DNA from: Chitinophagaceae bacterium
GTDB lineage: Bacteria; Bacteroidota; Bacteroidia; Chitinophagales; Chitinophagaceae
Length of the DNA: 64,000 bases
Assembly: GCA_023957575.1 (NCBI GenBank)
Contig: JAMLGU010000004.1
Location: 248,001 to 312,000, forward strand
Direction of reading: 5' to 3'
Under the pieces are notes generated by a model that searched no databases, had not been told where the DNA came from, and saw only the letters and a program-made list of their open reading frames with translations. Positions within the stretch are counted from its first letter, which is position 1. Every line of letters begins with the position of its first letter. Positions 37,264 through 46,313 of this stretch are shown here, piece after piece. A program made the translations under genes and the position numbers.

Positions 37264-37968
37264 ATGAAGAAAATCACATTCAATCTCCCCGCAGAGGCAC
37301 TGGGAGAAGCTACTGAAGCGCTTTTATTAGGCGATTTCAATAATTGGAGTTTAGAGGAAGCTATTAAATTATCCGTACAAAAAGACGGCAGCCTGAAAGC
37401 AAGCGTATTATTGGAAGAAGGAAAATCTTACCAGTTTCGTTATTTATTAAATGACGGAAGATGGATAAACGATTGGAATGCTGATGATTACGTTCATAAT
37501 ACGGTATTTGGTGTACAAAATTCTGTAATTTTTGTACCGGTTGATGAAGTGGTGGCTACACAAGAAGTGGTGGAAGCCAAGGTTGAAAAACCTGCAAAAA
37601 AAGCAAAAACTGTAAAGGCAACTAAAGAAACAAAAACTGTAAAAGAAACAAAAACTGCTAAAGCGCCCGCAAAACCCAAAAAAGCCGTGAAAGCTGAGGC
37701 TCCTGCTGCCGATGACCTCACAAAAATTGAAGGTATCGGCCCCAAAATTTCTCAATTATTAAAGGCAGAAGGTATTCAGTCTTTCAAAGAACTTTCAAAA
37801 GCAACGACCAAAAACCTTAAAGCCATTTTGGAAGCAGCCGGAAGCAAATTTCAGGTACATGACCCTTCTACTTGGGCCAAACAAGCTAAATTAGCCGCTG
37901 CCGAAAAGTGGGAAAAATTATTGGAATTGCAGGCCGAGCTGAAAGGCGGTAAAGCAACCAAAAAGTAA
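37264..37968 (+). CDS. CBM48/isoamylase-N-like domain fused to helix-hairpin-helix protein
   Basis: The 234-residue protein is built from three parts. Residues ~1-95 are a glycogen-binding/isoamylase early-set domain (LLLGDFNNWS, LEEGKSYQFRYLLNDGRWINDW). Residues ~100-150 are a Lys/Ala/Thr-rich linker with KAT/KETKT repeats. Residues ~150-200 are a helix-hairpin-helix region (DDLTKIEGIGPKISQLLKAEGI) like those in DUF4332 and the C-terminal extension of some Bacteroidota ribosomal L21 proteins. A short charged helix follows. No signal peptide, so it is cytosolic. HhH domains bind DNA or RNA backbone and the N-terminal domain is a carbohydrate-binding or protein-interaction fold; the joint function is unknown. 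It is just upstream of typA but with separate promoters. Confidence 0.85.
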   Translation: MKKITFNLPAEALGEATEALLLGDFNNWSLEEAIKLSVQKDGSLKASVLLEEGKSYQFRYLLNDGRWINDWNADDYVHNTVFGVQNSVIFVPVDEVVATQEVVEAKVEKPAKKAKTVKATKETKTVKETKTAKAPAKPKKAVKAEAPAADDLTKIEGIGPKISQLLKAEGIQSFKELSKATTKNLKAILEAAGSKFQVHDPSTWAKQAKLAAAEKWEKLLELQAELKGGKATKK

Positions 37969-38084
37969 TTTAGTTATCTATCATTTACCCGGTTTTTCTT
38001 AGGTTCATTTGTTTCCATTTATTTCTTTTTGGATGCAAATAGGGTGTTTTTGTAAAAAAATCTGCATTTTTTACAAGTTACTCG

Positions 38085-38092
38085 TAACTTTG
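38085..38092 (+). promoter_or_regulatory. -7 box (TAACTTTG) for typA
   Basis: Exact TAnnTTTG match 30 bp before the typA ATG, in the AT-rich intergenic space. Confidence 0.5.
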
Positions 38093-38121
38093 CGCCTCCA
38101 AAAAAATATTAAACAAAACAA

Positions 38122-39933
38122 ATGAACTTAAGAAATATCGCTATTATAGCTCACGTTGACCATGGAAAAACCACATTAGTAGATAATATTCTTCGTGCCA
38201 CCAAAGTATTCAGGGATAATCAGGATACCGGCGATCTTATTATGGATAATAATGATCTGGAGCGCGAAAGAGGAATTACCATTTTCAGCAAGAATGCCGC
38301 AGTTACCTACAAAGACGTAAAAATCAATGTGATAGATACTCCGGGACACGCCGATTTCGGGGGCGAGGTAGAGCGTGTACTCAAGATGGCTGATGGTGTT
38401 ATCCTGCTGGTAGATGCCTTTGAAGGACCGATGCCGCAAACTCGTTTTGTATTGCAAAAAGCGCTCCATCTGAACCTGAAACCGATTGTGGTTATCAATA
38501 AGGTAGATAAACCCAATTGCAGACCGGATGAAGTACATGATGCCGTTTTTGAACTTTTCTTTCAGTTGGATGCTACCGAAGAGCAACTGGATTTCCCCAC
38601 TTATTATGGCTCCGGCAAGCAGGGATGGTTCAATGACACATTGGAACCCTGCGAAAATATTAATCCGCTATTAGATGGTATTTTGAAGCATGTGCCACCG
38701 CCTCATATAAATAAGGGAACCCTGCAAATGCAGATTACTTCATTAGATTACTCTTCATTTCTTGGTCGTATTGCCATTGGCAAAGTGGGCCGGGGAAGTA
38801 TTAAAGAAGGGCAACAAATAGCCTTGATGCAACCGGAGGGTGTTGTAAAAAAAATTAAGGTCAAAGAGTTGTATGTCTTTGAAGGCATGGGAAAGAAAAA
38901 GGTTGACGAGGTTTTGGCCGGCGATCTTTGCGCTGTGGTAGGAATTGATGATTTCAATATCGGTGATACAATTTCAGATGTAGAAAATCAGGAAGCATTG
39001 CCTTCCATCAGTGTGGATGAACCTACCATGAGTATGACTTTCGGCATCAATAATTCACCTTTTTATGGCAAAGACGGAAAATTTGTTACCAGCCGCCACC
39101 TGCGCGAGAGATTGTGGAAAGAGATGGAAAAAAATCTGGCCTTGAAGGTTGAAGAAAGTGAAGGAGGTGATAGCTTTATTGTTTTCGGACGCGGTATTTT
39201 ACACCTCGGCGTTTTGGTAGAAACCATGCGCCGCGAAGGTTATGAGCTAACAGTAGGTCAACCGCAGGTGATTGTAAAGGAAGAAGACGGTCATAAATAC
39301 GAACCCTATGAAAACTTAGTAGTAGATGTGCCCGAAGCGTTTTCGAGCAAGGTGATAGACTTAGTAACCCGTCGAAAGGGAGAACTGATGGTGATGGAAA
39401 CAAAAGGTGAAATGCAACACCTCGAGTTTGAAGTTCCTTCCAGAGGGCTGATAGGCCTGCGTACCCAAATGCTTACTGCCACCACCGGTGAAGCGGTAAT
39501 GGCGCACCGTTTTTATGATTATAAACCCTGGAAAGGCGCTATTCCCGGCAGAAACAACGGAGTATTGATTTCCAAATTTCAGGGAAAGACCACAGCATAT
39601 TCTATTGACAAACTTCAAGACCGTGGCACTTTCTTTGTTGACCCGGGTGAAGAGGTATATGCCGGGCAAATTTTGGCTGAAAATATAAAACCGGGCGATT
39701 TGGTAGTTAATGGTATTGAAGAAAAAAAACTAACAAACCACCGTGCCAGCGGAAGCGACGCAGCTACCAATATTGCGCCAAAAACACAATTGTCTCTGGA
39801 AGAGTGTATGGAATACATCGAGCAGGATGAATGTATTGAGGTAACGCCCAATTTCATCAGAATGAGAAAAGTAATACTGGACGAAATTGAAAGAAACAGG
39901 CAGGCAAAAAAGATGGCCGCTGAGGCAATTTGA
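38122..39933 (+). CDS. typA: Translational GTPase TypA/BipA
   Basis: BipA is a ribosome-associated GTPase related to EF-G that assists 50S assembly and stress or low-temperature growth. The 603-residue length is normal. G1 motif AHVDHGKTT (residues 10-18), switch [14 protein letters not shown]3 [17 protein letters not shown]4 [13 protein letters not shown] and G5-like region are present, followed by domain II, EF-G domain III/V-like modules ([33 protein letters not shown]) and the BipA-specific C-terminal domain ([17 protein letters not shown]). Monocistronic: its own -7 box lies upstream and a terminator hairpin follows. Confidence 0.97.
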   Translation: MNLRNIAIIAHVDHGKTTLVDNILRATKVFRDNQDTGDLIMDNNDLERERGITIFSKNAAVTYKDVKINVIDTPGHADFGGEVERVLKMADGVILLVDAFEGPMPQTRFVLQKALHLNLKPIVVINKVDKPNCRPDEVHDAVFELFFQLDATEEQLDFPTYYGSGKQGWFNDTLEPCENINPLLDGILKHVPPPHINKGTLQMQITSLDYSSFLGRIAIGKVGRGSIKEGQQIALMQPEGVVKKIKVKELYVFEGMGKKKVDEVLAGDLCAVVGIDDFNIGDTISDVENQEALPSISVDEPTMSMTFGINNSPFYGKDGKFVTSRHLRERLWKEMEKNLALKVEESEGGDSFIVFGRGILHLGVLVETMRREGYELTVGQPQVIVKEEDGHKYEPYENLVVDVPEAFSSKVIDLVTRRKGELMVMETKGEMQHLEFEVPSRGLIGLRTQMLTATTGEAVMAHRFYDYKPWKGAIPGRNNGVLISKFQGKTTAYSIDKLQDRGTFFVDPGEEVYAGQILAENIKPGDLVVNGIEEKKLTNHRASGSDAATNIAPKTQLSLEECMEYIEQDECIEVTPNFIRMRKVILDEIERNRQAKKMAAEAI

Positions 39934-39954
39934 TTTGTGTTCCAATAAAATATT

Positions 39955-39994
39955 ATGGTTGTGTTCCGGTACCGGTGGCACAACCATTTTTTTT
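39955..39994 (+). terminator. typA terminator
   Basis: ATGGTTGTG (39955-39963) pairs with CACAACCAT (39979-39987), with a CCGGTACCGG palindrome in the loop and eight T residues after the stem. Confidence 0.85.
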
Positions 39995-40284
39995 GGAGAT
40001 CAATGAGCCGTAATTGAAACAAAGGCAGCACAAATTATAGACAAGCAAAAGGCTTCTTAGAAAATGATTCCTGTTGCCGTTGATGAGGAGGAGCGGAGCG
40101 CCCTGCCTATTGCCGACATCCTGCATATTCAGCAGGAATTATCTTACAAACCCTTTGTTTCGGAAAGCTAAAAATCCGGCGCTATTGTTGGTGTAATTCC
40201 TTCTGAATGAAACCAAGTCGTTTTGCAGATAACTGCATAATTGGCGTATTCAGCCTTCGGGTATTAGCCCTCTGTATTGATTCA
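39995..40284. other. Intergenic region between typA terminator and MmeI-like gene
   Basis: Holds only a 35-codon plus-strand ORF at 40064-40171 (begins MIPVAVDEEERSALPIAD) preceded by an in-frame stop. Its even codon texture could be a gene remnant, but I recognise no family. Confidence 0.35.
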
Positions 40285-43074
40285 TCACTTTTTTTGCCCT
40301 GCAAAAATACCCGCCGTGTATTTATCATAAAGTTCAAAGAGAAATTCAATTCGTTTGGTTTCGTTGGCAAAGGGTTGCGGGCGGTAGCACTGGTCAACCG
40401 CTTTGTCCAAGGCCTGATGCGCCTTTACCAAATCGAGCGGCATGGTGTTCGGGTCGTACAGGTCGGCAAGGCCGGCTGCTTTGCCTTCTTTTGGGTTTTG
40501 GTATGCGGCACGATTATCCAATACCTGCTGCGCTGCTTTTTCCACAGTATCTTTTTGTTTTTCCGTTGGGTTTTCCGGCCAGGGGAAGTTGTTGTAAACG
40601 ATAGTGTTTGAATAAATAAAATCACTTTTCATTCTTCCACATACATATCTCATCCAAGACATGTGCATAACGCTTTGTAGAATACCAAACGAATAGTGTG
40701 TGGCATTTGGCATATAAGAAGCGGTGTTATTAACAATATATGTTGGTGGAAGAAATGCTAAAGGAATATATTTACGTCTTTCAGACGATACTTTTGGGAA
40801 TAACAGGTATTCTGAATCAGGTTGCCTGTCTTCCGAAAAAAGAGTTGGAAATTCAGCCCATTTGTTTGTCCTTTTTTTTGGGCTATTAATACGAAACTTA
40901 CTGACCTTTTCGACTTTTTCCATTACAAGTGGAATTTTTCTGAAATCATTTGGGTGAACATCTTTTAACCAAAGGCACCATCTTGTTTTACCATTTATAA
41001 AATCTCCTCCTCCAATAAAGGGTCTTATAAATTTATCTGAATTCGGATAATTTTCTAATAAAAAATCTTTTTCCTCAATAGAAAGCAATAAATGTCCATC
41101 ATCCGTTGTTTCACTTCCCTTTATAATTTCAGGACAATCACAAATAGGCTTTGTTCTGCTTTTTATTAAAATATCTCTTCCTTCAATTAAATAGGGGTTG
41201 ATATTTTTTACAGACGATTCATGTGGCTCCCCTTTAATATCTTCATATTCGTAAATATATTTGTCAGAGACATCAAAATTTGAAAATCCAATGATTACCA
41301 CATGTACGGCAGCATTTCCTTTTGCTTCATTGCCCCATTTAAAAGTGCGGTGTGCAAAATGAATTTTTATTTTGTAAGCGTTAAACAATTCATTCCACAA
41401 AACGCCCACCTGCTCGCCCTGCGATATTGAATTAGTGCTTACAAAAGCGCTCTTGGTTTTGGGCATATCTTTTTCTTCCGATTGATATTGTTGCAGGTAT
41501 TTAGCGGCAATAATATACCAAGCAGTAACATAATCTAAAACTCCCGAACCATTAACATTCAACAAAAGCCTTTTCATATCTTCTTTTTGAGTGTCATTTT
41601 GATATTTGCTACCAATAAACGGCGGGTTTCCCAAAATATAATGAAATCTCGTTTCGTGTTTCTCCCAGGGATAGGGCTGTATCAGGCTTTGCCAATCTGT
41701 GCGCAGTGCATTGCTGCAAACGATGGTAGCCGATTTTTTCAACGGTATTCTTACATAATATTCGCCAAACTGCAGTCCTGCCAGGGCATTCATCTGATGA
41801 TCCATCAGCCAGAGGGCCACCTGGGCTATCTGCGATGGAAACTCCTCATACTCAATGCCGTAAAACTGATCTACATCCACCAGAAAATAATCGTTGATGT
41901 TGGCTACCTGCAGTTTCGTTTCTTTCAGCAGCTTGGACACGATGTCTAACTCCAGCAGCCGCAGCTCGCGGTAGGCAATGATTAAGAAGTTGCCGCAACC
42001 ACAGGCAGGATCCAGAAAGCGCAGCTTACTGATTTTGCCTTGCAGTCTTTTGAGTTTGTTTTTATCTTTCCATGCCGATTCAAATTCTTTACGCAGTTCA
42101 TCAAGGAAAAGCGGCTTGATGAGCTTCATGATATTCTTTTCGCTGGTGTAGTGTGCGCCGAGGTTTCGCCTCGCCTTTTCATCCATCACGCTTTGAAACA
42201 GCGAACCGAAAATGGCCGGAGAAATTTTTCCCCAGTCCAGCTCGCAGCAGTCGAGCAGGGCTTTTCGCATAGTGCTGTTAAAAGCAGCCACCGGTAGTGT
42301 TTCTTCAAACAGCTTCCCGTTAATGTAAGGAAACTCGGTTAATGCTTCATCCAATGCTTTTAGCCTTTTGTCTTCGGCTGTGTTCAGTGTTTGAAAAATT
42401 TGTGCTATATGGGCAGCCAGGTCGCTTCCGTCTTCCTTTGTGTTTTGTAAAATATATTGGTGAAAAATGTCTTTTTCAAAAATGCCGGTATCGTCTGCAA
42501 AGAGGCAAAACAGCAGCCGTACAAGGTAAAGCTCCAGTGCATGACCTGTGTAGCCAATGGTTTTCAATTGATCGTGCAGCTTACCCATCAGTTCGGCGGC
42601 CTTTATGTTTACGGGGTCTTGTTCTTTGAAAACTCTTTTTTCATAACCCGCAATCACGCCAAAGACGTGCACGTTCTTTACTAATTCCGAAAGTGTAAAG
42701 TTAGTTTGCACCCCTGCCTCATCATACACCTGAAAGCGCTCAAAGTCCGAAACTATAATGAGTTTGGGCAATTCGTAATCCTTCAGTCCGTGGCAATAAT
42801 CTTTTGCCTGCCGGTATGCTTTATCTAAGTCTTTGCCACGGCTTTTCATCTCAATGAGTGCCATGCCTTTCCAAAGCATATCAATATATCCATCGGCATC
42901 ATTCAGTTTTTTCACCTTGTGTTCAAAGGTGGCCACGCGTTTTTGGGTGATGCCAAAGATGTTGAGAAAATCAATCAAAAAGGGTTTGGCATCGGCTTCT
43001 TCCCTTTCGGTATGCTGCCATTCTTTGCTAAAGGCAAGCGCACGGCTTTTTATTTCGTTCCAGCTAAGTGGCAT
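40285..43074 (-). CDS. MmeI-like type IIL/IIG restriction-modification enzyme
   Basis: A single chain of 929 residues, close to MmeI (~919), joins nuclease, methyltransferase and target recognition. The nuclease motif D-X9-E-X-K is D65 (IDMLWKG) to E75-M-K77, spacing as in MmeI. Methyltransferase motif I FLDPACGCGNF is near residue 353 and motif IV LGNPPFIG near 481, indicating N6-adenine methylation. Residues ~600-820 should be the target-recognition domain, with a C-terminal helical part (KRIEFLFELYDKYTAG). Such enzymes cut about 20 bp from an asymmetric site and protect DNA by one-strand methylation, so no partner gene is needed. It sits in an accessory stretch beside an IS element, typical of transferred R-M genes. 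The end of the frame is intact. Confidence 0.9.
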   Translation of the reverse strand: MPLSWNEIKSRALAFSKEWQHTEREEADAKPFLIDFLNIFGITQKRVATFEHKVKKLNDADGYIDMLWKGMALIEMKSRGKDLDKAYRQAKDYCHGLKDYELPKLIIVSDFERFQVYDEAGVQTNFTLSELVKNVHVFGVIAGYEKRVFKEQDPVNIKAAELMGKLHDQLKTIGYTGHALELYLVRLLFCLFADDTGIFEKDIFHQYILQNTKEDGSDLAAHIAQIFQTLNTAEDKRLKALDEALTEFPYINGKLFEETLPVAAFNSTMRKALLDCCELDWGKISPAIFGSLFQSVMDEKARRNLGAHYTSEKNIMKLIKPLFLDELRKEFESAWKDKNKLKRLQGKISKLRFLDPACGCGNFLIIAYRELRLLELDIVSKLLKETKLQVANINDYFLVDVDQFYGIEYEEFPSQIAQVALWLMDHQMNALAGLQFGEYYVRIPLKKSATIVCSNALRTDWQSLIQPYPWEKHETRFHYILGNPPFIGSKYQNDTQKEDMKRLLLNVNGSGVLDYVTAWYIIAAKYLQQYQSEEKDMPKTKSAFVSTNSISQGEQVGVLWNELFNAYKIKIHFAHRTFKWGNEAKGNAAVHVVIIGFSNFDVSDKYIYEYEDIKGEPHESSVKNINPYLIEGRDILIKSRTKPICDCPEIIKGSETTDDGHLLLSIEEKDFLLENYPNSDKFIRPFIGGGDFINGKTRWCLWLKDVHPNDFRKIPLVMEKVEKVSKFRINSPKKRTNKWAEFPTLFSEDRQPDSEYLLFPKVSSERRKYIPLAFLPPTYIVNNTASYMPNATHYSFGILQSVMHMSWMRYVCGRMKSDFIYSNTIVYNNFPWPENPTEKQKDTVEKAAQQVLDNRAAYQNPKEGKAAGLADLYDPNTMPLDLVKAHQALDKAVDQCYRPQPFANETKRIEFLFELYDKYTAGIFAGQKK

Positions 43075-43296
43075 GTATCCTTATTTTTCCCGAAAGTAAT
43101 AAAAGAGTTTGGTTTTGGTATGGTTTTATATAATTACCGAGGAATTACACTTTATGTCCTTCTGCTTACCGGCAGTTCTCAGTTTTCGGCACAGATTTTG
43201 TTTTACAGATAATGATTTAACAAGACAATCAAAACTTTATTTCAACCTCAATTTCAGTTTTGAGTTTTCGCTGAATCAAGTATAATTTTTTTCCAC

Positions 43297-43452
43297 CTAT
43301 TTTTTCTGATACACCCGCACATAATCTATCTGATACTCCGAAGGTAGCGTATTGTCCGGTATTACTTCTTTGCCCTGCCCGAGAGCGGCATTCAACACCA
43401 TATAAAAATTTTCTTTAAACGGATAATTTCCCTTCCTGACTTTGACAATGCG
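43297..43452 (-). pseudogene. C-terminal remnant of a GH16 (beta-glucanase/laminarinase-like) enzyme
   Basis: Read on the minus strand in the same frame as, and directly after, the transposase stop codon, the sequence gives KGNYPFKENFYMVLNAALG then SEYQIDYVRVYQKK and a TAG stop at 43299-43297. PF...FY.(I/V)LN.A.G and (M)..DYVRVYQ are the closing strands of GH16 family enzymes. Only 51 codons remain. The part encoding the catalytic ExDxxE is missing on the other side of the IS element, so the insertion was accompanied by a deletion or the other half has decayed. Too short for function. Confidence 0.8.
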
Positions 43453-44826
43453 TCACCCAAATTGATTTTCCATATTTTTCCAGAAACTTTCATCGAACAA
43501 GAAGGCAATTTCCTTTTGCTTTTTGGTTAGTAAGAGTGTTTTACGGGTGATGGTGGCGCTGGCAGGTAATTTTACTTTGAGTGTTGCTACCGTTTTAGCA
43601 ATATTGATCACCTTGTCTACGCTAAGGTCAATTGCTGTTAATTTTATGATTCTCTCAAGTTCCTTGTAAACCTTGTATGCTACGAAGCAAATACAGATAT
43701 GAGCTTCTATTCTCCTTTCCGAAAAATGGAACATCGGTCGTAGTTCAATTGTACCTTTGGTTATTCTATATGCCCGTTCTATAGCCCATAAACTGTTATA
43801 CTGAAAATAAACTTCCTGAGCCGGTAGTTCTGTATTGGTTAAATATCCCTTAAGCCCATCCCAGCGTTGATCTTCGATTATTTTTTCCTGGCAGATAGTA
43901 ACATGAACATTCTGCGATATCTCAAGGAACTTATTGTAACCACGCTTGTTTATACTATCCTTGGTAAGCTTTCCGCTTTTGTAGGTTTTCTTCAGCCTTT
44001 CTATACCTCTGTCTCTATTATATTTATCCTTCTTTGCCCGTTTTGCTGAATAGCTGATAATTAGCCGTGCATTCCCTTTTGGCATCTCATAAAATACATC
44101 GTCCTGATGTTGCAGACCTAAAATCCATTCCTTTATTTTTTCGTTTTCACCTTTTATCCGTGCTCCTATTATGTACTGGTAGCCTCCTGATTCTAATAGT
44201 CCAATATTGGTTTTGTTCATCAAGCCGGAGTCGGCTACTATCACAAAGTCTTTACCTAAATCAAATCGCTTAACAAAGTCTTCAACAATCGGTATCATCG
44301 TATAACCTTCATACTGTTCTCCGGGAAACAAAGAATAGGAAAGCGGATACCCATCCCGGCTGACCAGCAGACCTAATACTAATTGCGGCTGGCTATGCTT
44401 GCCATCTTTTGAAAAACCGGTTTCACGAAAACCATCTTCATAATCTGTTTCAAAATAAAGAGTCGTAACATCGTAAAACATTAAACCGACTTGTCCGCCA
44501 AGTACCTTTTTAGTATGGCCAACGCTTATCTGCTGTACTCTATCTTTTTGCGTATTGTATAATTTATCCAGATATCGGTAAATCTTATGAAGCTTTACTT
44601 CTTCATCGAAATGTGCCTTCAGGTAATCAACTGTTGCCAACTTACTCATTGGCTGGCTTAGGCGGGCTATTACTAATTGTTTTAAGATATCATCGTCAAT
44701 GGCTCCGAACCCAATAAGATTAAATACCTTTTCTAATATTAACTGTGTACCATTTAGCAGAACGCCTTCGATGTTTGAAATGACCGGCGCTGTTGAAGTG
44801 TCAATCGTATCCTCTTTGATCGTCAT
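43453..44826 (-). CDS. IS1634-family (IS4 superfamily) DDE transposase, N-terminus altered
   Basis: The protein has the IS1634-type DDE core: first Asp in LMFYDVTTLYFE, second in VIVADSGLMN, and the Y-R-E-K block with NSLWAIERAYRITKGTIELRPMFHFSERRIEAHICI. The reading frame is open up to a TTG at 44949, but its first ~41 codons translate the dispersed repeat (RLRLRLRG and so on). The ATG at 44826 (MTIKEDTIDTSTAP) is the first plausible start, and even it is inside the repeat. Family members normally have about 70-100 further N-terminal residues, so the 5' end seems replaced by repeat sequence. It may therefore be inactive. The GH16 remnant lies immediately downstream. Confidence 0.85.
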   Translation of the reverse strand: MTIKEDTIDTSTAPVISNIEGVLLNGTQLILEKVFNLIGFGAIDDDILKQLVIARLSQPMSKLATVDYLKAHFDEEVKLHKIYRYLDKLYNTQKDRVQQISVGHTKKVLGGQVGLMFYDVTTLYFETDYEDGFRETGFSKDGKHSQPQLVLGLLVSRDGYPLSYSLFPGEQYEGYTMIPIVEDFVKRFDLGKDFVIVADSGLMNKTNIGLLESGGYQYIIGARIKGENEKIKEWILGLQHQDDVFYEMPKGNARLIISYSAKRAKKDKYNRDRGIERLKKTYKSGKLTKDSINKRGYNKFLEISQNVHVTICQEKIIEDQRWDGLKGYLTNTELPAQEVYFQYNSLWAIERAYRITKGTIELRPMFHFSERRIEAHICICFVAYKVYKELERIIKLTAIDLSVDKVINIAKTVATLKVKLPASATITRKTLLLTKKQKEIAFLFDESFWKNMENQFG

Positions 44827-44983
44827 TTCGCAGCGAAGCGGAGAAATCTCATCGTTTTGGAAACGAGGATATTTCTTATTGCACTTCGCCTCATTCTGTT
44901 CTTCATTTCTTTTCATTCCTCTCAATCTCAACCTTAACCTTAACCTCAACCTTGATACAAAAAACTAACAAAAAAAAATCAAG
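44821..44983 (-). repeat. Dispersed ~190-bp repeat, copy 2, overlapping the transposase 5' end
   Basis: Reverse complement of the 16064-16252 element: CCTTGAT...ATCAAGG hairpin, GGTTRA hexamers, GAGGAATGAAAA, AATGAGGCGAAGTGCAATAAGAAAT, then GAAATGACGATCAA. It supplies the apparent start of the transposase frame. Confidence 0.8.
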
Positions 44984-45336
44984 GCTCTGAAAAAAATTGC
45001 TAAAAATGATCTCGGTAGTCTAAACCCTCGCGCCGCAGTTACATTTATTACGAAGACTAATAGGCGCTCAAACAACGACGGCTTTTTAACGACTACCTTC
45101 AATCATTTTTTTAACGCATTTTTTTCAAGGCCATTGTCGCAATGCGCAGCAACGCCTCACCCCAGCCCTCTCCTCACGGAGAGGGAGTAGGATTCGTATA
45201 TGTTTCAGATAAAGCGGTAAAGGAGATAAAAAGTGCAGCGAAGCAGAGAAATCTTATCGTTCTGGAAGCAAAAAATTCCTCAATCCGTTCACAATGACGG
45301 TAAAAAAGAAGCTTCGCTTGAGATGAAAATAGCTAA
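44984..45336. repeat. Non-coding stretch with degenerate intergenic repeats
   Basis: No ORF is supported. Around 45150-45300 are CCCTCTCCTCACGGAGAGGGAG, a perfect CTCTCC/GGAGAG palindrome, and a GCAGAGAAATCTTATCGTTCTGG...ACAATGACGG segment like the CGTCATTTC-bounded family at 16.3 kb. Confidence 0.5.
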
Positions 45337-46233
45337 TTAAATAACCGGAATATACAAATCAACAATACATTTGTTTTGCGGATGATCATTATAATTGTTC
45401 TTAATAATTTCAAATGGTTTTAGCGCTCCCGGCTTGTATCCGTTTTCATTCATCCAAATAAACATGGAAGACCACGCCTTTTCAAATTCAAAAAGATTGA
45501 TTTCAAAACTACCTGTAATACAGCGCTTTGGTTCGATTTGCTTGTATTGAATATCCAACTCCGGATTGCGGGCTTCGTCTATCGGAACTCCGATTTCCAT
45601 TCGCACCTTATCTGCCGATGTAATTTTGAAACTATCGTTGTAAATTCGAATAATTTCAAATTCCTTTTCATTCTTCAATTTGTTCCTTGTAGCCCAATTG
45701 ATGATTTTGTAAAATGACTGGTCTAATCCCTGCATTCCAATATGGCTCACATAAGCCATTTTTATGGGTTTAATGTCTTTGACTATTACATTTGTATTCA
45801 TATATAACCAATTTTTTAAGTTATTGATATGACAAATGTATTCTTCAAACTTCTCAAACTTTTGTCCATTCTTGCTTTTTATAACTTTATCGTATTGAGA
45901 TGAACTTAATTGCCTGAATCGGCTTGGACTGATTTCGAATGTTTTTTTGAAAGTTTTGGTTAAAGCAGCGTTGCTTGAAAAACCATAAGTATAAGCAAGT
46001 TCTGCAACAGTCAGGGTTTTGTTTCTAATTAAAAGTGAAGCGATTTTTTCGATGCGTTTTCTTGAAATATAATCATTTAACGTTTCGGTAGTGTAAGCAC
46101 GAAAAAGCCTATGAAAATGAAAAGAGGAGTAATTTCCAATTTTAGCAATTTTGCCAAGCGTTAAATTTCCCTCTAAATTATCGTCTATATAATTTAAAAC
46201 CTTGTTCAGTTGGTTCAGGTGAAAATCATTCAT
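45337..46233 (-). CDS. AraC-family transcriptional regulator with GyrI-like effector domain
   Basis: This regulator of 298 residues starts with an AraC-type double helix-turn-helix at ~8-105 (LNYIDDNLEGNLTLGKIAKIGNYSSFHFHRLFRAYTTETLNDYISRKR and the second HTH in TVAELAYTYGFSSNAALTKTFKKTFEISPSRFR). The C-terminal ~150 residues are a GyrI-like/SOUL-type small-molecule-binding domain (IKPIKMAYVSHIGMQG, EIGVPIDEARNPEL, KRCITGSFEINLFEFEKAWSSMFIWMNENG). This layout is like Rob/SoxS-type multidrug regulators such as those with AraC plus BmrR-like domains. It stands alone between the repeat region and mnmG, so no target can be inferred. Confidence 0.93.
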   Translation of the reverse strand: MNDFHLNQLNKVLNYIDDNLEGNLTLGKIAKIGNYSSFHFHRLFRAYTTETLNDYISRKRIEKIASLLIRNKTLTVAELAYTYGFSSNAALTKTFKKTFEISPSRFRQLSSSQYDKVIKSKNGQKFEKFEEYICHINNLKNWLYMNTNVIVKDIKPIKMAYVSHIGMQGLDQSFYKIINWATRNKLKNEKEFEIIRIYNDSFKITSADKVRMEIGVPIDEARNPELDIQYKQIEPKRCITGSFEINLFEFEKAWSSMFIWMNENGYKPGALKPFEIIKNNYNDHPQNKCIVDLYIPVI

Positions 46234-46313
46234 TTAATAAGTCTTTTAGTTAAAATTTCTAAAACCCTATCAATCTTCACCCATTACAACACATTGATTA
46301 TCAATTCATTATA

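Larger units (their letters stand above)
43441..44990 (-). mobile_element. IS1634/IS4-superfamily insertion element, ends not defined
   Basis: The element contains one transposase gene. Its left edge must lie within a few bases of the transposase stop because GH16 coding sequence begins immediately after. The right edge is obscured by a dispersed repeat at 44821-44983. A GACAATG heptamer occurs at 43444-43450 and inverted near 45132, but this is too short to fix the ends, and no target duplication was seen. Confidence 0.55.

Noticed and set aside
40207..42684. Plus-strand ORFs opposite the MmeI-like gene
   Set aside because: Shadows of an intact restriction-modification gene; no motifs.
44826..44949. 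Extension of the transposase to TTG at 44949
   Set aside because: The added residues are translated hexamer repeat and repeat body shared with a non-coding copy at 16 kb.
43444..45138. GACAATG inverted pair as IS terminal repeats
   Set aside because: Only seven matching bases, not flanked by a target duplication; expected by chance at this distance.
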